Assembly: GCA_017535725.1 (NCBI GenBank)
Contig: JAFXTO010000004.1
Span: 16,856-80,855, forward strand
Source of the DNA: Bacteroidaceae bacterium
GTDB taxonomy: Bacteria > Bacteroidota > Bacteroidia > Bacteroidales > Bacteroidaceae
Reading direction: 5' to 3'
DNA: 64,000 nucleotides
Of this stretch, positions 1-6,802 are shown in pieces. The notes under the pieces were generated by a model. It was not told the DNA's origin. It saw nothing but the letters and a program-made list of their open reading frames with translations, and did not search any database. The position numbers and the translations under genes were made by a program. Within the stretch, counting starts at the first letter, position 1, and every line of letters begins with the position of its first letter.

Positions 1-912
1 GCGTGTATCCTCGGCCCCGGCTTCGAGTTTGAGGAAGAATGTCTTGAGCTGCGTGCCGGCGATCTGTCCCTCAATGCCTCGCTCGCCCAGAGTCTCCAGC
101 ACGCCCACCAGCTGCTCGATGGGCACCTTGGCCATGTTTGCCGCCACACCTGCCTTGACGATGGACTCCGTTTGCGTGGCCACTCCTACGGCACCGAACT
201 TCGAGCCAGCTGCCAGAACGTTGACGTAGCGTGCCGCCTCCTCGGCACTGGCGCCATACTGGTTCATGGCCAGCGTCAGGCCCGCCACGGCATCCTTCAG
301 CTCCATCTTGGCGGCCTCTGCCAGTCGCATGGCCTCGATGGTGACGGCGTTCAGGGCCTCCTTGTCCTGCAGCAGCTCCGGCTTCTTTGAGCCCACGAGC
401 ATGTAGGCCTCCAGAATCTCGGTGGCTGACTTGCGTACGCGCAGTCCGGAGGCTTCCATGGTCGTCGAGAGTATCTCGGCCTGCTGCGTCAGCCACTGGA
501 TGTTCTCGTCATCTAGTCCAGTGAGCGCTTTCAGGTTGGCGGCAGCGTCCTCCTTCTCTGCAGCCTGCTTGCGGAACTTGTTCAGTTCCATGGCTACGCC
601 GGTGAGTGCGGCGATGGCGCCCGTGATTTGCAGGCTGTAATCCCTGAAGAATTTGATGCCGCGTTGCAGGATGGACGTCTGCTGCTGCTCCACGTGTTTC
701 AGCTCTGCCCGATGCTGTTGCAGTATTTTGTCGAGCTCACGGTACTTCTTCGTTGCCCTGTAGTATTCCTCCGACCCACGTGTCATGCCGTCGATTTCTT
801 CGCGCACCTTCTTCATCTCAGCCCGGATGGCGCGCGCGTTGTTCGGTATCTCCTTGCCGTCGAGGTAGAGCACCACGCCGCGGTGGACATCCTTGTTGTT
901 GGTTCTTGCCAT
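1..912 (-). CDS. Phage tail tape-measure protein, N-terminal part (runs off the window)
   Basis: Reading leftward from an ATG at 912 the frame stays open to base 1, so about 304 N-terminal residues are visible and the rest lies outside. The protein begins MARTNNKDVHRGVVLYLDGK and continues with long charged helices. A hydrophobic stretch near residue 95 (SLQITGAIAALTGVAMELNK) and an Ala-rich region (AAKMELKDAVAGLTLAMNQY) follow, as in TP901-type tape-measure proteins that set tail length and contact the membrane during injection. It starts 3 bases after the stop of the upstream 200-residue gene. The identification rests on helix pattern and phage context, not on a catalytic motif. Confidence 0.75.
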   Translation of the reverse strand, partial: MARTNNKDVHRGVVLYLDGKEIPNNARAIRAEMKKVREEIDGMTRGSEEYYRATKKYRELDKILQQHRAELKHVEQQQTSILQRGIKFFRDYSLQITGAIAALTGVAMELNKFRKQAAEKEDAAANLKALTGLDDENIQWLTQQAEILSTTMEASGLRVRKSATEILEAYMLVGSKKPELLQDKEALNAVTIEAMRLAEAAKMELKDAVAGLTLAMNQYGASAEEAARYVNVLAAGSKFGAVGVATQTESIVKAGVAANMAKVPIEQLVGVLETLGERGIEGQIAGTQLKTFFLKLEAGAEDTR

Positions 913-914
913 AG

Positions 915-1517
915 CTATTGAATTGAAATGTTATTGCCTTTCTTGACGATGCGCACCTTGCCTATCTCTTCGAGCAGGATCCGCATGGCCGCGTCGCCGT
1001 AGAACTCCTGCACGTGGTCGGCCAGCGCGTTGATGCGTCGGTTGATGTGCTGGTCCAGCCAGTCGAGTGGCGTGCGCACCTTGTCCGTTCCTTTTTCCTT
1101 GCTCAGGAACTTGTGGGTGTTTATCTCCCGCATGGTCATGCCCTTCCGGAACAGTTCCGTGGTGAATACGTTGAATGTCTTCTCCCGGATTTCCCGTTCT
1201 GAGCGGGCCCGGAAGCCCCGTGTCAGCACGCCTCCCACTCGCACCCAGCCGCGTCCTACGCCGTAGGCCCGGAACACGCCGTAGCGGTCGAATCCGAACT
1301 TCACCTTGTAGGCCGGGGCCTCGCCCTGTCCATCGACGTTCGGGTCTGTGTGGCGGGTGGTATCCACGAATGCAGCGAACTGTTCGCGCAGGCGACCCGT
1401 GCCATGGGTGCCCGTGGCCAGCGTAGCCTGTGCCAGGGCCTTTATCTCCGAAGACCAGCGGCGCACCTGCGCGTTGAACTCGGCAGCAGTGATGAGGTGG
1501 GGGGCGCTGTCTTTCAT
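915..1517 (-). CDS. Hypothetical phage protein, 200 aa, upstream of tape measure
   Basis: I do not recognise this protein. It is basic and soluble, with no signal peptide or membrane segment. The visible blocks are an N-terminal helix (about residues 10-45), a Gly/Val/Arg-rich beta region (about 68-100) and a C-terminal helical region ending in VRIVKKGNNISIQ. Its position directly before the tape measure, where tail-completion proteins sit in siphophages, suggests a tail-assembly role (inference). A -7 box lies 5 bases upstream of the ATG, so the transcript may be nearly leaderless, or translation may start at a later codon. Confidence 0.6.
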   Translation of the reverse strand: MKDSAPHLITAAEFNAQVRRWSSEIKALAQATLATGTHGTGRLREQFAAFVDTTRHTDPNVDGQGEAPAYKVKFGFDRYGVFRAYGVGRGWVRVGGVLTRGFRARSEREIREKTFNVFTTELFRKGMTMREINTHKFLSKEKGTDKVRTPLDWLDQHINRRINALADHVQEFYGDAAMRILLEEIGKVRIVKKGNNISIQ

Positions 1518-1521
1518 GGTG

Positions 1522-1529
1522 CAAAGATA
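1522..1529 (-). promoter_or_regulatory. -7 box (TATCTTTG) before the 200-aa gene
   Basis: On the minus strand the sequence reads TATCTTTGC, matching the Bacteroidota -7 consensus TAnnTTTG. It ends 5 bases before the ATG of the 915-1517 gene. Confidence 0.55.
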
Positions 1530-1530
1530 A

Positions 1531-1555
1531 GAAATCCCACCCGGAAGTGGGTGGG
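1531..1555 (-). terminator. Probable intrinsic terminator after the small membrane-protein gene
   Basis: The arms CCCACCC (1536-1542) and GGGTGGG (1549-1555) form a perfect 7-bp stem with a 6-base loop. On the minus strand it is followed by ATTTCTTAT. It lies just after the 1575-1784 gene and overlaps the next promoter region. Confidence 0.55.
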
Positions 1556-1574
1556 ACAGTAAAGTTAGGTATGT

Positions 1575-1784
1575 TTACTTCTCGAACAACTTATCCAGTC
1601 GCTTTTGCTCATCCTCCAGGTATTCCTGCCATTCCTCCCGCGTCCATTCGTGCTGGTGTTTCTTCTGATACCCTTTCCTGCCAGCACCCTTGATGGCCAG
1701 CACGAGGAACACGACGCCCCAGAAGGCCACCAGCAGGCAGGCCGTTTCAGGGCTGATGTCGAAAAGGAAGAACAGGGGGGGCAT
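1575..1784 (-). CDS. Small single-pass membrane protein, 69 aa
   Basis: Residues about 10-32 (SPETACLLVAFWGVVFLVLAIK) form one hydrophobic helix. A strongly charged tail follows (GRKGYQKKHQHEWTREEWQEYLEDEQKRLDKLFEK), presumably cytoplasmic. It is transcribed from promoter copy A at 1803-1850, one of three near-identical promoters in this prophage, and diverges from hicAB-1. The other two copies also serve small membrane-protein genes, so a shared role such as superinfection exclusion is plausible, but nothing in the sequence proves it. Confidence 0.6.
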   Translation of the reverse strand: MPPLFFLFDISPETACLLVAFWGVVFLVLAIKGAGRKGYQKKHQHEWTREEWQEYLEDEQKRLDKLFEK

Positions 1785-1802
1785 AACAGAATAGGTTTTG
1801 AG

Positions 1803-1850
1803 GCAAAGTACGGGATAAAATCTGAATTATGCAAGGAAAAAAGGGAAAAA
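1803..1850 (-). promoter_or_regulatory. Repeated leftward phage promoter, copy A
   Basis: On the minus strand there is a pyrimidine tract, then TTGCATAATTCAGATTTTAT, then CCCGTACTTTGCC. The -33-like TTG and the -7-like TACTTTG are about 20 bases apart, the Bacteroidota spacing. Nearly the same 48 bases recur at 20413-20460 and 21376-21423. Confidence 0.6.
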
Positions 1851-1893
1851 GTAACGAAAAGGTATTATTTTTATAACTTTTTACTCAAAAAAC

Positions 1894-1924
1894 TTGCATA
1901 ATAGTATTAAAAGTATTACCTTTG
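1894..1924 (+). promoter_or_regulatory. Promoter of hicAB-1
   Basis: TTG at 1894-1896 and TACCTTTG at 1917-1924 are separated by 20 bases, a textbook Bacteroidota sigma-ABfr promoter. A tandem AGTATTA repeat (about 1903-1918) covers the spacer and -7 box and may be the HicB operator. Confidence 0.75.
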
Positions 1925-1928
1925 CATC

Positions 1929-1944
1929 GTCAAACAATAAGAAC
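1929..1944 (+). repeat. Left arm of a perfect 16-bp inverted repeat bracketing hicAB-1
   Basis: GTCAAACAATAAGAAC here is the exact reverse complement of GTTCTTATTGTTTGAC at 2607-2622. It begins at about the expected transcription start of hicAB-1 and ends 8 bases before the hicA ATG. Confidence 0.85.
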
Positions 1945-1952
1945 AACGAACA

Positions 1953-2147
1953 ATGAAACGTTACAAAGTAAAAGAAGTAATCAAGCTGCTGGAAGAAGAT
2001 GGTTGGTATCTCGCCGCCACGGTCGGCGACCACCGACAGTTCAAGCACCCCACGAAGAAAGGCCGCGTGACGGTGAGAGGCCAGCAGAGCGAAGTCCTCA
2101 GTCAATTTCTCTTAAACTGCATCTGGAAGCAAGCGGGGTGGAAATAA
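1953..2147 (+). CDS. hicA: HicA family mRNA interferase toxin (pair 1)
   Basis: This 64-residue protein has the HicA double-stranded-RNA-binding-like layout: KEVIKLLEEDGWYLAATVGDHRQFKHPTKKGRVTV. The family's catalytic His is present in the conserved (G/D)HRQFKHP block (H27-P32 region). HicA toxins cleave mRNA and are neutralised by HicB. It is followed 49 bases later by hicB-1, runs opposite to the surrounding phage genes, and has its own promoter (1894-1924). The whole pair lies inside a 16-bp inverted repeat. Confidence 0.9.
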   Translation: MKRYKVKEVIKLLEEDGWYLAATVGDHRQFKHPTKKGRVTVRGQQSEVLSQFLLNCIWKQAGWK

Positions 2148-2196
2148 CCCCGCACTTCCAACCCTATAATAATCATCCCCTAAGAATCATCGAATC

Positions 2197-2607
2197 ATGG
2201 AAAAGATTATCGTAAACGTGTCGTGGTGCGACAAGAACTTCGGAGCATCCTTTAGCGAAAATGTACCAGGTGCTGCCGTCTTTACGGCCAAGTCTTTCGA
2301 GGAACTCCAGCGCGAAGCGCAGGAAACCCTTGATTTTCACATGCAGGGATATATAGAAGACGGCGAAGCTCCTCAGTGGTATCTTGACCACGACTATGAG
2401 CTGGAGTATAATTTCCTCGATGCTGCCACGTTACTCCACATCTGCAGCCCCGACACCACCCTTGCCTCCATCAGCCGCGCCACGGGCATCAACCAGACGC
2501 AGCTCAGCCACTACGCCAATGGCGTGAAGACACCCCGTCCAGCGCAGCGCCAGCGCATTGTCGACGGCCTCCATGCAATCGGACGTCGACTCTTGGCTGT
2601 CCGTTAG
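2197..2607 (+). CDS. hicB: HicB family antitoxin with HTH (pair 1)
   Basis: The N-terminal half (about 1-70) is the HicB partial RNase-H-like fold (IIVNVSWCDKNFGASF, then EAQETLDFHMQGYIEDGEAP). The C-terminal half is a helix-turn-helix (ASISRATGINQTQLSHYANG) that would bind its own promoter. It ends in TAG at 2605-2607, so TAG works as a stop in this element. It is paralogous to hicB-2 at 21753-22157, especially in the HTH. Confidence 0.9.
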   Translation: MEKIIVNVSWCDKNFGASFSENVPGAAVFTAKSFEELQREAQETLDFHMQGYIEDGEAPQWYLDHDYELEYNFLDAATLLHICSPDTTLASISRATGINQTQLSHYANGVKTPRPAQRQRIVDGLHAIGRRLLAVR

Positions 2608-2622
2608 TTCTTATTGTTTGAC
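2607..2622 (+). repeat. Right arm of the 16-bp inverted repeat bracketing hicAB-1
   Basis: GTTCTTATTGTTTGAC overlaps the last base of the hicB stop codon and is the exact reverse complement of 1929-1944. A related, degenerate 25-base segment (20 matches) lies at 6677-6701. Confidence 0.85.
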
Positions 2623-2648
2623 AGCAGCAGGACGCTGCAGACAGCCTG

Positions 2649-2690
2649 CGGGCCAGCTCTCCACTTTCAGAGAGTCGGCCCGTTTTCCTT
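2649..2690 (+). terminator. Intrinsic terminator of hicAB-1
   Basis: CGGGCC (2649-2654) pairs with GGCCCG (2677-2682). An inner CTCTC/GAGAG stem extends the hairpin, and TTTTCCTT follows. It abuts the 3' end of the convergent amidase gene. Confidence 0.8.
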
Positions 2691-2691
2691 C

Positions 2692-3138
2692 TCATATATC
2701 CCGATACTCCTCGATGGCATCGAAGCAGGGGCATTCCTTGATGCGCTCCCAGCTATCCACGCGGCCGTTGCCATTCCTGTCCGGACTGATGTCGCGGTGT
2801 CCGAGGATGCGTGCCTGCGGGTAGCGCCTGTGCAGCATCTTCAGCAGGATCCTCATCTTCTCCTTCTGCGCCCTGGTGCGGTTGTCCACCGCCTTGCCCG
2901 CCGCATCGATGCCACCCACGTAGGCCACGTGGACTCCTACGCTGTTGTACCCCCTCACACCGTTGGCCACGGCGCCCTCGTCGAGCAGCTGCTGCACCCT
3001 CCCGTCCGGGAACACGACATAATGATATCCAGGATTCTTCCACCCCTTGCGCCTGAACTCTGCCAGCAGGGCGGCCAGCGTCTGTGTCTGCGGCCCTGCC
3101 GTGCAATGCACGAAGATGTACTTGATGTTTCTTGCCAT
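2692..3138 (-). CDS. N-acetylmuramoyl-L-alanine amidase (phage endolysin, Amidase_2 type)
   Basis: From the ATG at 3138 the protein is 148 residues: MARNIKYIFVHCTAG, then GYHYVVFPDGRVQQLLDE, and near the end ILGHRDISPDRNGNG...CPCFD. The three zinc-ligand regions of the T7-lysozyme/PGRP fold are visible: the His in FVHCTAG, the second His region in GYHYV, and GHRDISPD...CPCFD. It would cut the amide bond between MurNAc and the stem peptide, either for lysis or as a virion-associated enzyme. Its own -7 box lies 25 bases upstream. Confidence 0.88.
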   Translation of the reverse strand: MARNIKYIFVHCTAGPQTQTLAALLAEFRRKGWKNPGYHYVVFPDGRVQQLLDEGAVANGVRGYNSVGVHVAYVGGIDAAGKAVDNRTRAQKEKMRILLKMLHRRYPQARILGHRDISPDRNGNGRVDSWERIKECPCFDAIEEYRDI

Positions 3139-3162
3139 GATAAATCCGTGATTAAGTTGCCG

Positions 3163-3170
3163 CAAAGGTA
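3163..3170 (-). promoter_or_regulatory. -7 box (TACCTTTG) of the amidase gene
   Basis: TACCTTTG on the minus strand lies 25 bases upstream of the amidase ATG and inside the gap after the 586-aa tail gene, so lysin expression can be separate from the tail operon. Confidence 0.6.
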
Positions 3171-3209
3171 CTCAATCACGGAAAGTCAGCATGGGACGCT
3201 ATCCGTGGT

Positions 3210-4970
3210 TCAAAAATAGTTCCACGTGCTCCCGCCGTCATTGGTCTTCTGTATGCCGTTCGCGGCCGTGATACGGATTCCAAAGTCACCGCATACAATG
3301 GAGATGCCTCCGTTGAACACCCTGAGGGAGGCATTTATTGCGGAAAGATCAATCACGTTCTTCAACACCTCGAGTGATGCGGAGATGACGTTGTTGTCAT
3401 ACCCCTCTATATGCGCAGCATACCCGTCCATGCGGATTTTGTTATCCCCATAGCTCACATTCACCGCTCCGCCCGAGGCCGTCAGAGGCCCTGTCGACGT
3501 GATTCCTCCCACGGCAGTGATGGCAGGCGCCGTCGTTGTAGATGTCGCATAAATGCCAGTTCCTCCGGCCGCGTTGAGGACATAGATGTTTGCGTTCCTT
3601 GCCAGTTCCGTCTGGCTCGTGCTTATATACGTATAGGAGTTCGTATTGAGCCCGAAGTGCAGCTTTCCCGTCTTCGAGTCGAATTTGTTGTTGGCACCTA
3701 TCTCCAAGTCCCCGAAAAACCCGCTGACCGCCTCGACGACCCCTTTCACCTCCGCATCCTTCATCTGAACCTTGCCCGTGAGGAAGTTGATGAGGAAGTT
3801 CGGTTCGAACACTCCATTTGCGCCTGACGCCTGTACGGGTGCCCCATAGCTACCTCCGTCCTCGTCCACTGTCTCGTAGCCAGTGATATTGCCGCTGCCG
3901 TCCAGGATCCTGTTGCGCCCGTATTGGCTGTACATGAATTCGTCCCAGAACACCGATTTGCCTACGGTGCCGCCCTTGATGATGGCCAGATCCGTGAACA
4001 GAGGTTCCATGTTGTTGATGCGTGTCCATTGTGTGAGGTTCTGGTCAGGGCGCGTCCCCACCGTTGCCGTATTCGTCCCCGTCTCCGGCGCCTTAACGAT
4101 GTAGAAATTACTGTCATGCTCGTTCCATACATACTGTGCCTGTGAGGTAGTGGCAGTATAGGTCTCCGTATTCGTCCATATTCCTGCAGGAATGGGTACG
4201 GGCCCGCTGTAGCCACGTGCTCCGTCGAAGACCTTCGGCAGCATGAATTCCACCGTCCCGAACTTCGATGTCGTCCATACGGCGCGGAGTCCCGTGCACT
4301 GTGTCAACACCGACAATGACGACCCGGAAACCTGCAGGGAGTATGTCATGGCAGCGCTGGAGAACGTTTGCAGGAAGCTTGTACTTGTTCCCGTCAGGTA
4401 GATGGTCAGGCTTCCCGTGTCCGTCAGCACCGCTTCCGTCCCGCTGGCAGACCTGACCATCAGGCTGGCCACCATGGCCGCATGGGTGGGGAAATCTCCC
4501 CTCGGCGTCCCGTCGGACTTGGCACTGAGAGTCGTCTGCTCCACACCACCTACAGTCCACCTGCAGCGCAGTGTCCCAGGCACCTTCTCCACGGGTATTT
4601 CCTTCTTAGCGGTGTAGTCTGTCAGGAAAGCAGCCTGTGTTGTCGGCAGACTATCATAGACAAAAACCTCGATGGCAGCATCCGAGGCGTTCACCGTGAT
4701 ATCCAGTCCCTCAATACTTCTCACCTTCGAGCTCACGTATATCGCCCTTCTTCTCGTGCCATTGGCGGCACGTACAAAGATCACAGCGTAGAACAAAGCC
4801 TCCGCCTCCTGCTCCCCCGTCCGCTTGTAGAAACGGTAGTTACTCGAGAACGTGCTGCTGCTCGCCCCTGCCGGCACTTCTGCCCTCTCTGCGTCCGTAC
4901 GTATGACGTAGGTCACTCCGTCCTTGGGTCTCACCATCAGCGAGAACCGTGCCCCTATCTTCTTGCTCAT
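3210..4970 (-). CDS. Phage distal tail / receptor-binding-like protein, 586 aa
   Basis: A long beta-rich protein without membrane segments. Residues 1-120 form a compact N-terminal region. The middle (about 120-350) is Ser/Thr/Gly-rich beta sheet. The C-terminal third (about 390-586) has short repeats typical of tail-fibre shafts (KVQMKDAEVKGVVEAVSGFF, GGAVNVSYGDNKIRMDGYAA). It ends GIQKTNDGGSTWNYF. Its start overlaps the stop of the reverse transcriptase by 4 bases (ATGA), so the two are translationally coupled. No copy of the template repeat is present in it, so it does not look like the retroelement's target despite the coupling. Confidence 0.7.
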   Translation of the reverse strand: MSKKIGARFSLMVRPKDGVTYVIRTDAERAEVPAGASSSTFSSNYRFYKRTGEQEAEALFYAVIFVRAANGTRRRAIYVSSKVRSIEGLDITVNASDAAIEVFVYDSLPTTQAAFLTDYTAKKEIPVEKVPGTLRCRWTVGGVEQTTLSAKSDGTPRGDFPTHAAMVASLMVRSASGTEAVLTDTGSLTIYLTGTSTSFLQTFSSAAMTYSLQVSGSSLSVLTQCTGLRAVWTTSKFGTVEFMLPKVFDGARGYSGPVPIPAGIWTNTETYTATTSQAQYVWNEHDSNFYIVKAPETGTNTATVGTRPDQNLTQWTRINNMEPLFTDLAIIKGGTVGKSVFWDEFMYSQYGRNRILDGSGNITGYETVDEDGGSYGAPVQASGANGVFEPNFLINFLTGKVQMKDAEVKGVVEAVSGFFGDLEIGANNKFDSKTGKLHFGLNTNSYTYISTSQTELARNANIYVLNAAGGTGIYATSTTTAPAITAVGGITSTGPLTASGGAVNVSYGDNKIRMDGYAAHIEGYDNNVISASLEVLKNVIDLSAINASLRVFNGGISIVCGDFGIRITAANGIQKTNDGGSTWNYF

Positions 4971-6391
4971 AGGTCGCCCTCCTCAATATATCTAAGCTGG
5001 TTCGTGGAGCCCTCGAAGATGTATCCGCACTCATTGACGATGCGTGCGTCCTCGATGGGCAGGAACTCCTTGTTCGGGAAGATTTTCTCCAGCTCGCGGA
5101 TCCAGCGGATGATGCCATGGTAGTTGCCATGGAACTCGTAGGCCAGCGTACGTCCCGTCGGTTCTCCGGTTTCCTTGTTCAGCTCGGGTGTACCTATGAG
5201 GCACTTTATCCAGTTGTCCTCGCCTTTGCTCTGGCGAATCTCATACTTGTAGAGCGTCAGCGTCTGCAGTTGCGGTACGTTCTGCATGGGTATGTTCTTG
5301 GCATCCATCTCTCGGTCGATTCGGATCTTTGCCGTCAGTTGTGTCAGTTTCATATCTCTTTCGATTTGTTGCATGATACGGAAGGTGTCAGCGTGCTTCA
5401 GCAGTCCGAAGTAGCTGCCCCATGAGCGGTTGTTGTCAGTACGTCTGGCACTCTGCAGTGTAGAGCGGCGCACCAGTGTCAGTCCTTTATTGTGTTCGGT
5501 TGCCGTACGTCCCGGGAATCGTTTCAGGACATATCCGCAGATATCCACGCCCCGTTCGTCGATGGCCACGATGCGTGCCGTCTGCCTCTTGGCACGTATT
5601 CCCTGCTCATACCACCAGAACTGCCTCACGCGCCACAGCGCCTGGTGTGCCTCGTCCTTGGTGGGCGTAGCGATAAATGTATTGTCGGCATAGCGGACGG
5701 CCCACTTGAAGTTCTCACGCAGCCAGCAGTCGAAGCTGAGCATGACAATCTGGTGGATGTACGGGCTGGTGGGCGTACCGATAGGCAGGTGTTCGTCGAC
5801 GAAGCCCACGTCCTCGCCGAAGTCTGTCAGCCACCGCCACCACCTGTAGTCGTGCCATTCAGTAGGGAACAGGCCCGCCGCTGATGCTATGGTCACAGTG
5901 GCCATCACCTTGTCCCGCATCACCTTCATGCCCCTTCGGTATGCCTTCACGCTGACACGTTGGTAGCACTGACGCTGATCCACGTCCACGAGCCAGGTCA
6001 AGTCTCTCTGGTCATAGAACAGCCTCTTGGCCTCCTTCAGCAGCGAGAATTCCCGTTTCCGTGCCGTGATGCCATGCTGCGGCAGGCAGTTCCTTGCCAC
6101 TCCCGGATTCACCAGTTCAAATACCGGTTTCAGCAGTACTAGCCATAGATGTTCAATGATAAGAGCCGAAAGCAGAGGCGCATCGATGTGCCGCACCTTC
6201 TTATCCTTGTTGACGATGGTCTTCTTGTAGAATCTCAGCATCTCCGTATAGGTGCCGTCCTGCACCGCCTCGAAGATACGCTGTATGTTTCCGTCAAGGT
6301 CTGACTTGAACGCGAGTACAGGCTTCGTGCCCTGGCGTCCTTCGAACGTTTCCAGGACAGCCTCTCGGATATGTTGTTCTGTGATGTACAT
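4967..6391 (-). CDS. Reverse transcriptase of a diversity-generating retroelement
   Basis: 474 residues. Motif A is WLVDVDQRQCY, with the metal Asp probably D138. The block LPIGTPTSP (202-210) sits where retroelement RTs have their diagnostic IGxxxSQ/SP motif. The catalytic YxDD box is YADN (234-237), so the second Asp is Asn. Downstream are CGYVLKRF (285-292) and WGSYFGLLKHADTF (324-337), matching the 'GWLKHA' block of DGR RTs. Residues about 380-474 form an extra C-terminal domain I cannot name. The gene follows an Asn-codon-rich template repeat (about 6510-6618) on the same strand, which supports a DGR over a retron or group II intron. It would make mutagenic cDNA from the template; the Asn in YADN raises the question of activity. 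Confidence 0.85.
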   Translation of the reverse strand: MYITEQHIREAVLETFEGRQGTKPVLAFKSDLDGNIQRIFEAVQDGTYTEMLRFYKKTIVNKDKKVRHIDAPLLSALIIEHLWLVLLKPVFELVNPGVARNCLPQHGITARKREFSLLKEAKRLFYDQRDLTWLVDVDQRQCYQRVSVKAYRRGMKVMRDKVMATVTIASAAGLFPTEWHDYRWWRWLTDFGEDVGFVDEHLPIGTPTSPYIHQIVMLSFDCWLRENFKWAVRYADNTFIATPTKDEAHQALWRVRQFWWYEQGIRAKRQTARIVAIDERGVDICGYVLKRFPGRTATEHNKGLTLVRRSTLQSARRTDNNRSWGSYFGLLKHADTFRIMQQIERDMKLTQLTAKIRIDREMDAKNIPMQNVPQLQTLTLYKYEIRQSKGEDNWIKCLIGTPELNKETGEPTGRTLAYEFHGNYHGIIRWIRELEKIFPNKEFLPIEDARIVNECGYIFEGSTNQLRYIEEGDL

Positions 6392-6425
6392 ATCTAAGGC
6401 TTGGGCATGGGGCGCCTACCTGTCA

Positions 6426-6439
6426 CGGTCATGAGACCG
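6426..6439 (-). repeat. Short hairpin between template repeat and RT
   Basis: CGGTC-ATGA-GACCG is a perfect 5-bp stem lying between the template repeat and the RT start. Hairpins near repeats occur in DGRs; a function here is only inferred. Confidence 0.35.
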
Positions 6440-6509
6440 CCGCCACCCCTTTGGTCTTTTATCTTTGCCACTTCCGGGCAGGATGCAGCCATGGTACTGA
6501 AATATCAAG

Positions 6510-6618
6510 CTTGGGCCGACCCGCCATAATTCGCATTCGTGTTGGACGCGGCATTGTTCGCATTCCAATTGCGCGGCGAGCTGTTAGTACTGTTCGCATT
6601 ACCACGAAAGCGCAGGCC
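6510..6618 (-). other. DGR template repeat (TR), non-coding RNA template
   Basis: On the minus strand this stretch reads, without a start codon, as GLRFRGNANSTNSSPRNW followed by NANNAASNTNANYGGSAQA and a stop. Ten Asn codons (AAC/AAT) fall in about 31 codons. This is the hallmark of an unmutated template: adenines are the positions randomised during cDNA synthesis, and the 'NWNANNAASNTNAN' pattern resembles C-type-lectin-type variable repeats. It lies about 120 bases upstream of the RT on the same strand, the usual TR-RT order. The matching variable repeat was not found in the window. Confidence 0.75.
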
Positions 6619-6639
6619 TTATGACACCAGACATTGCAT

Positions 6640-6751
6640 AAGCCGAAAGTGTCATACGCCGCCTCATGGCTGCTCATTAGTCCTTATAGCTTGACAACAT
6701 CAAGAACCTATTGACAGATGGAGGCCAATCCCGCATCTGTGGCTGGCCTCC
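6640..6751 (+). pseudogene. Probable remnant of a hicB 3' end with its terminator hairpin
   Basis: The plus strand ends in codons for RRLMAAH and TAG, parallel to RRLLAVR and TAG at the end of hicB-1. The following 25 bases (6677-6701) match the region after hicB-1 at 20 positions. A hairpin follows (stem 6720-6727 / 6744-6751, GGAGGCCA/TGGCCTCC), in the place of the hicB-1 terminator. Upstream of this the reading frame is broken. The gene-free stretch 6392-6802 therefore holds the template repeat plus this remnant. Confidence 0.45.
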
Positions 6752-6802
6752 TTGCATTCAAATATCTAAACATTCATCTTTAAGCTACTTTAGATATCTT
6801 GG

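Noticed and set aside
3210-4970. The 586-aa tail protein as target of the retroelement
   Set aside because: Its C-terminus (GIQKTNDGGSTWNYF) and the rest of the gene show no match to the template repeat, even allowing changes at adenines.
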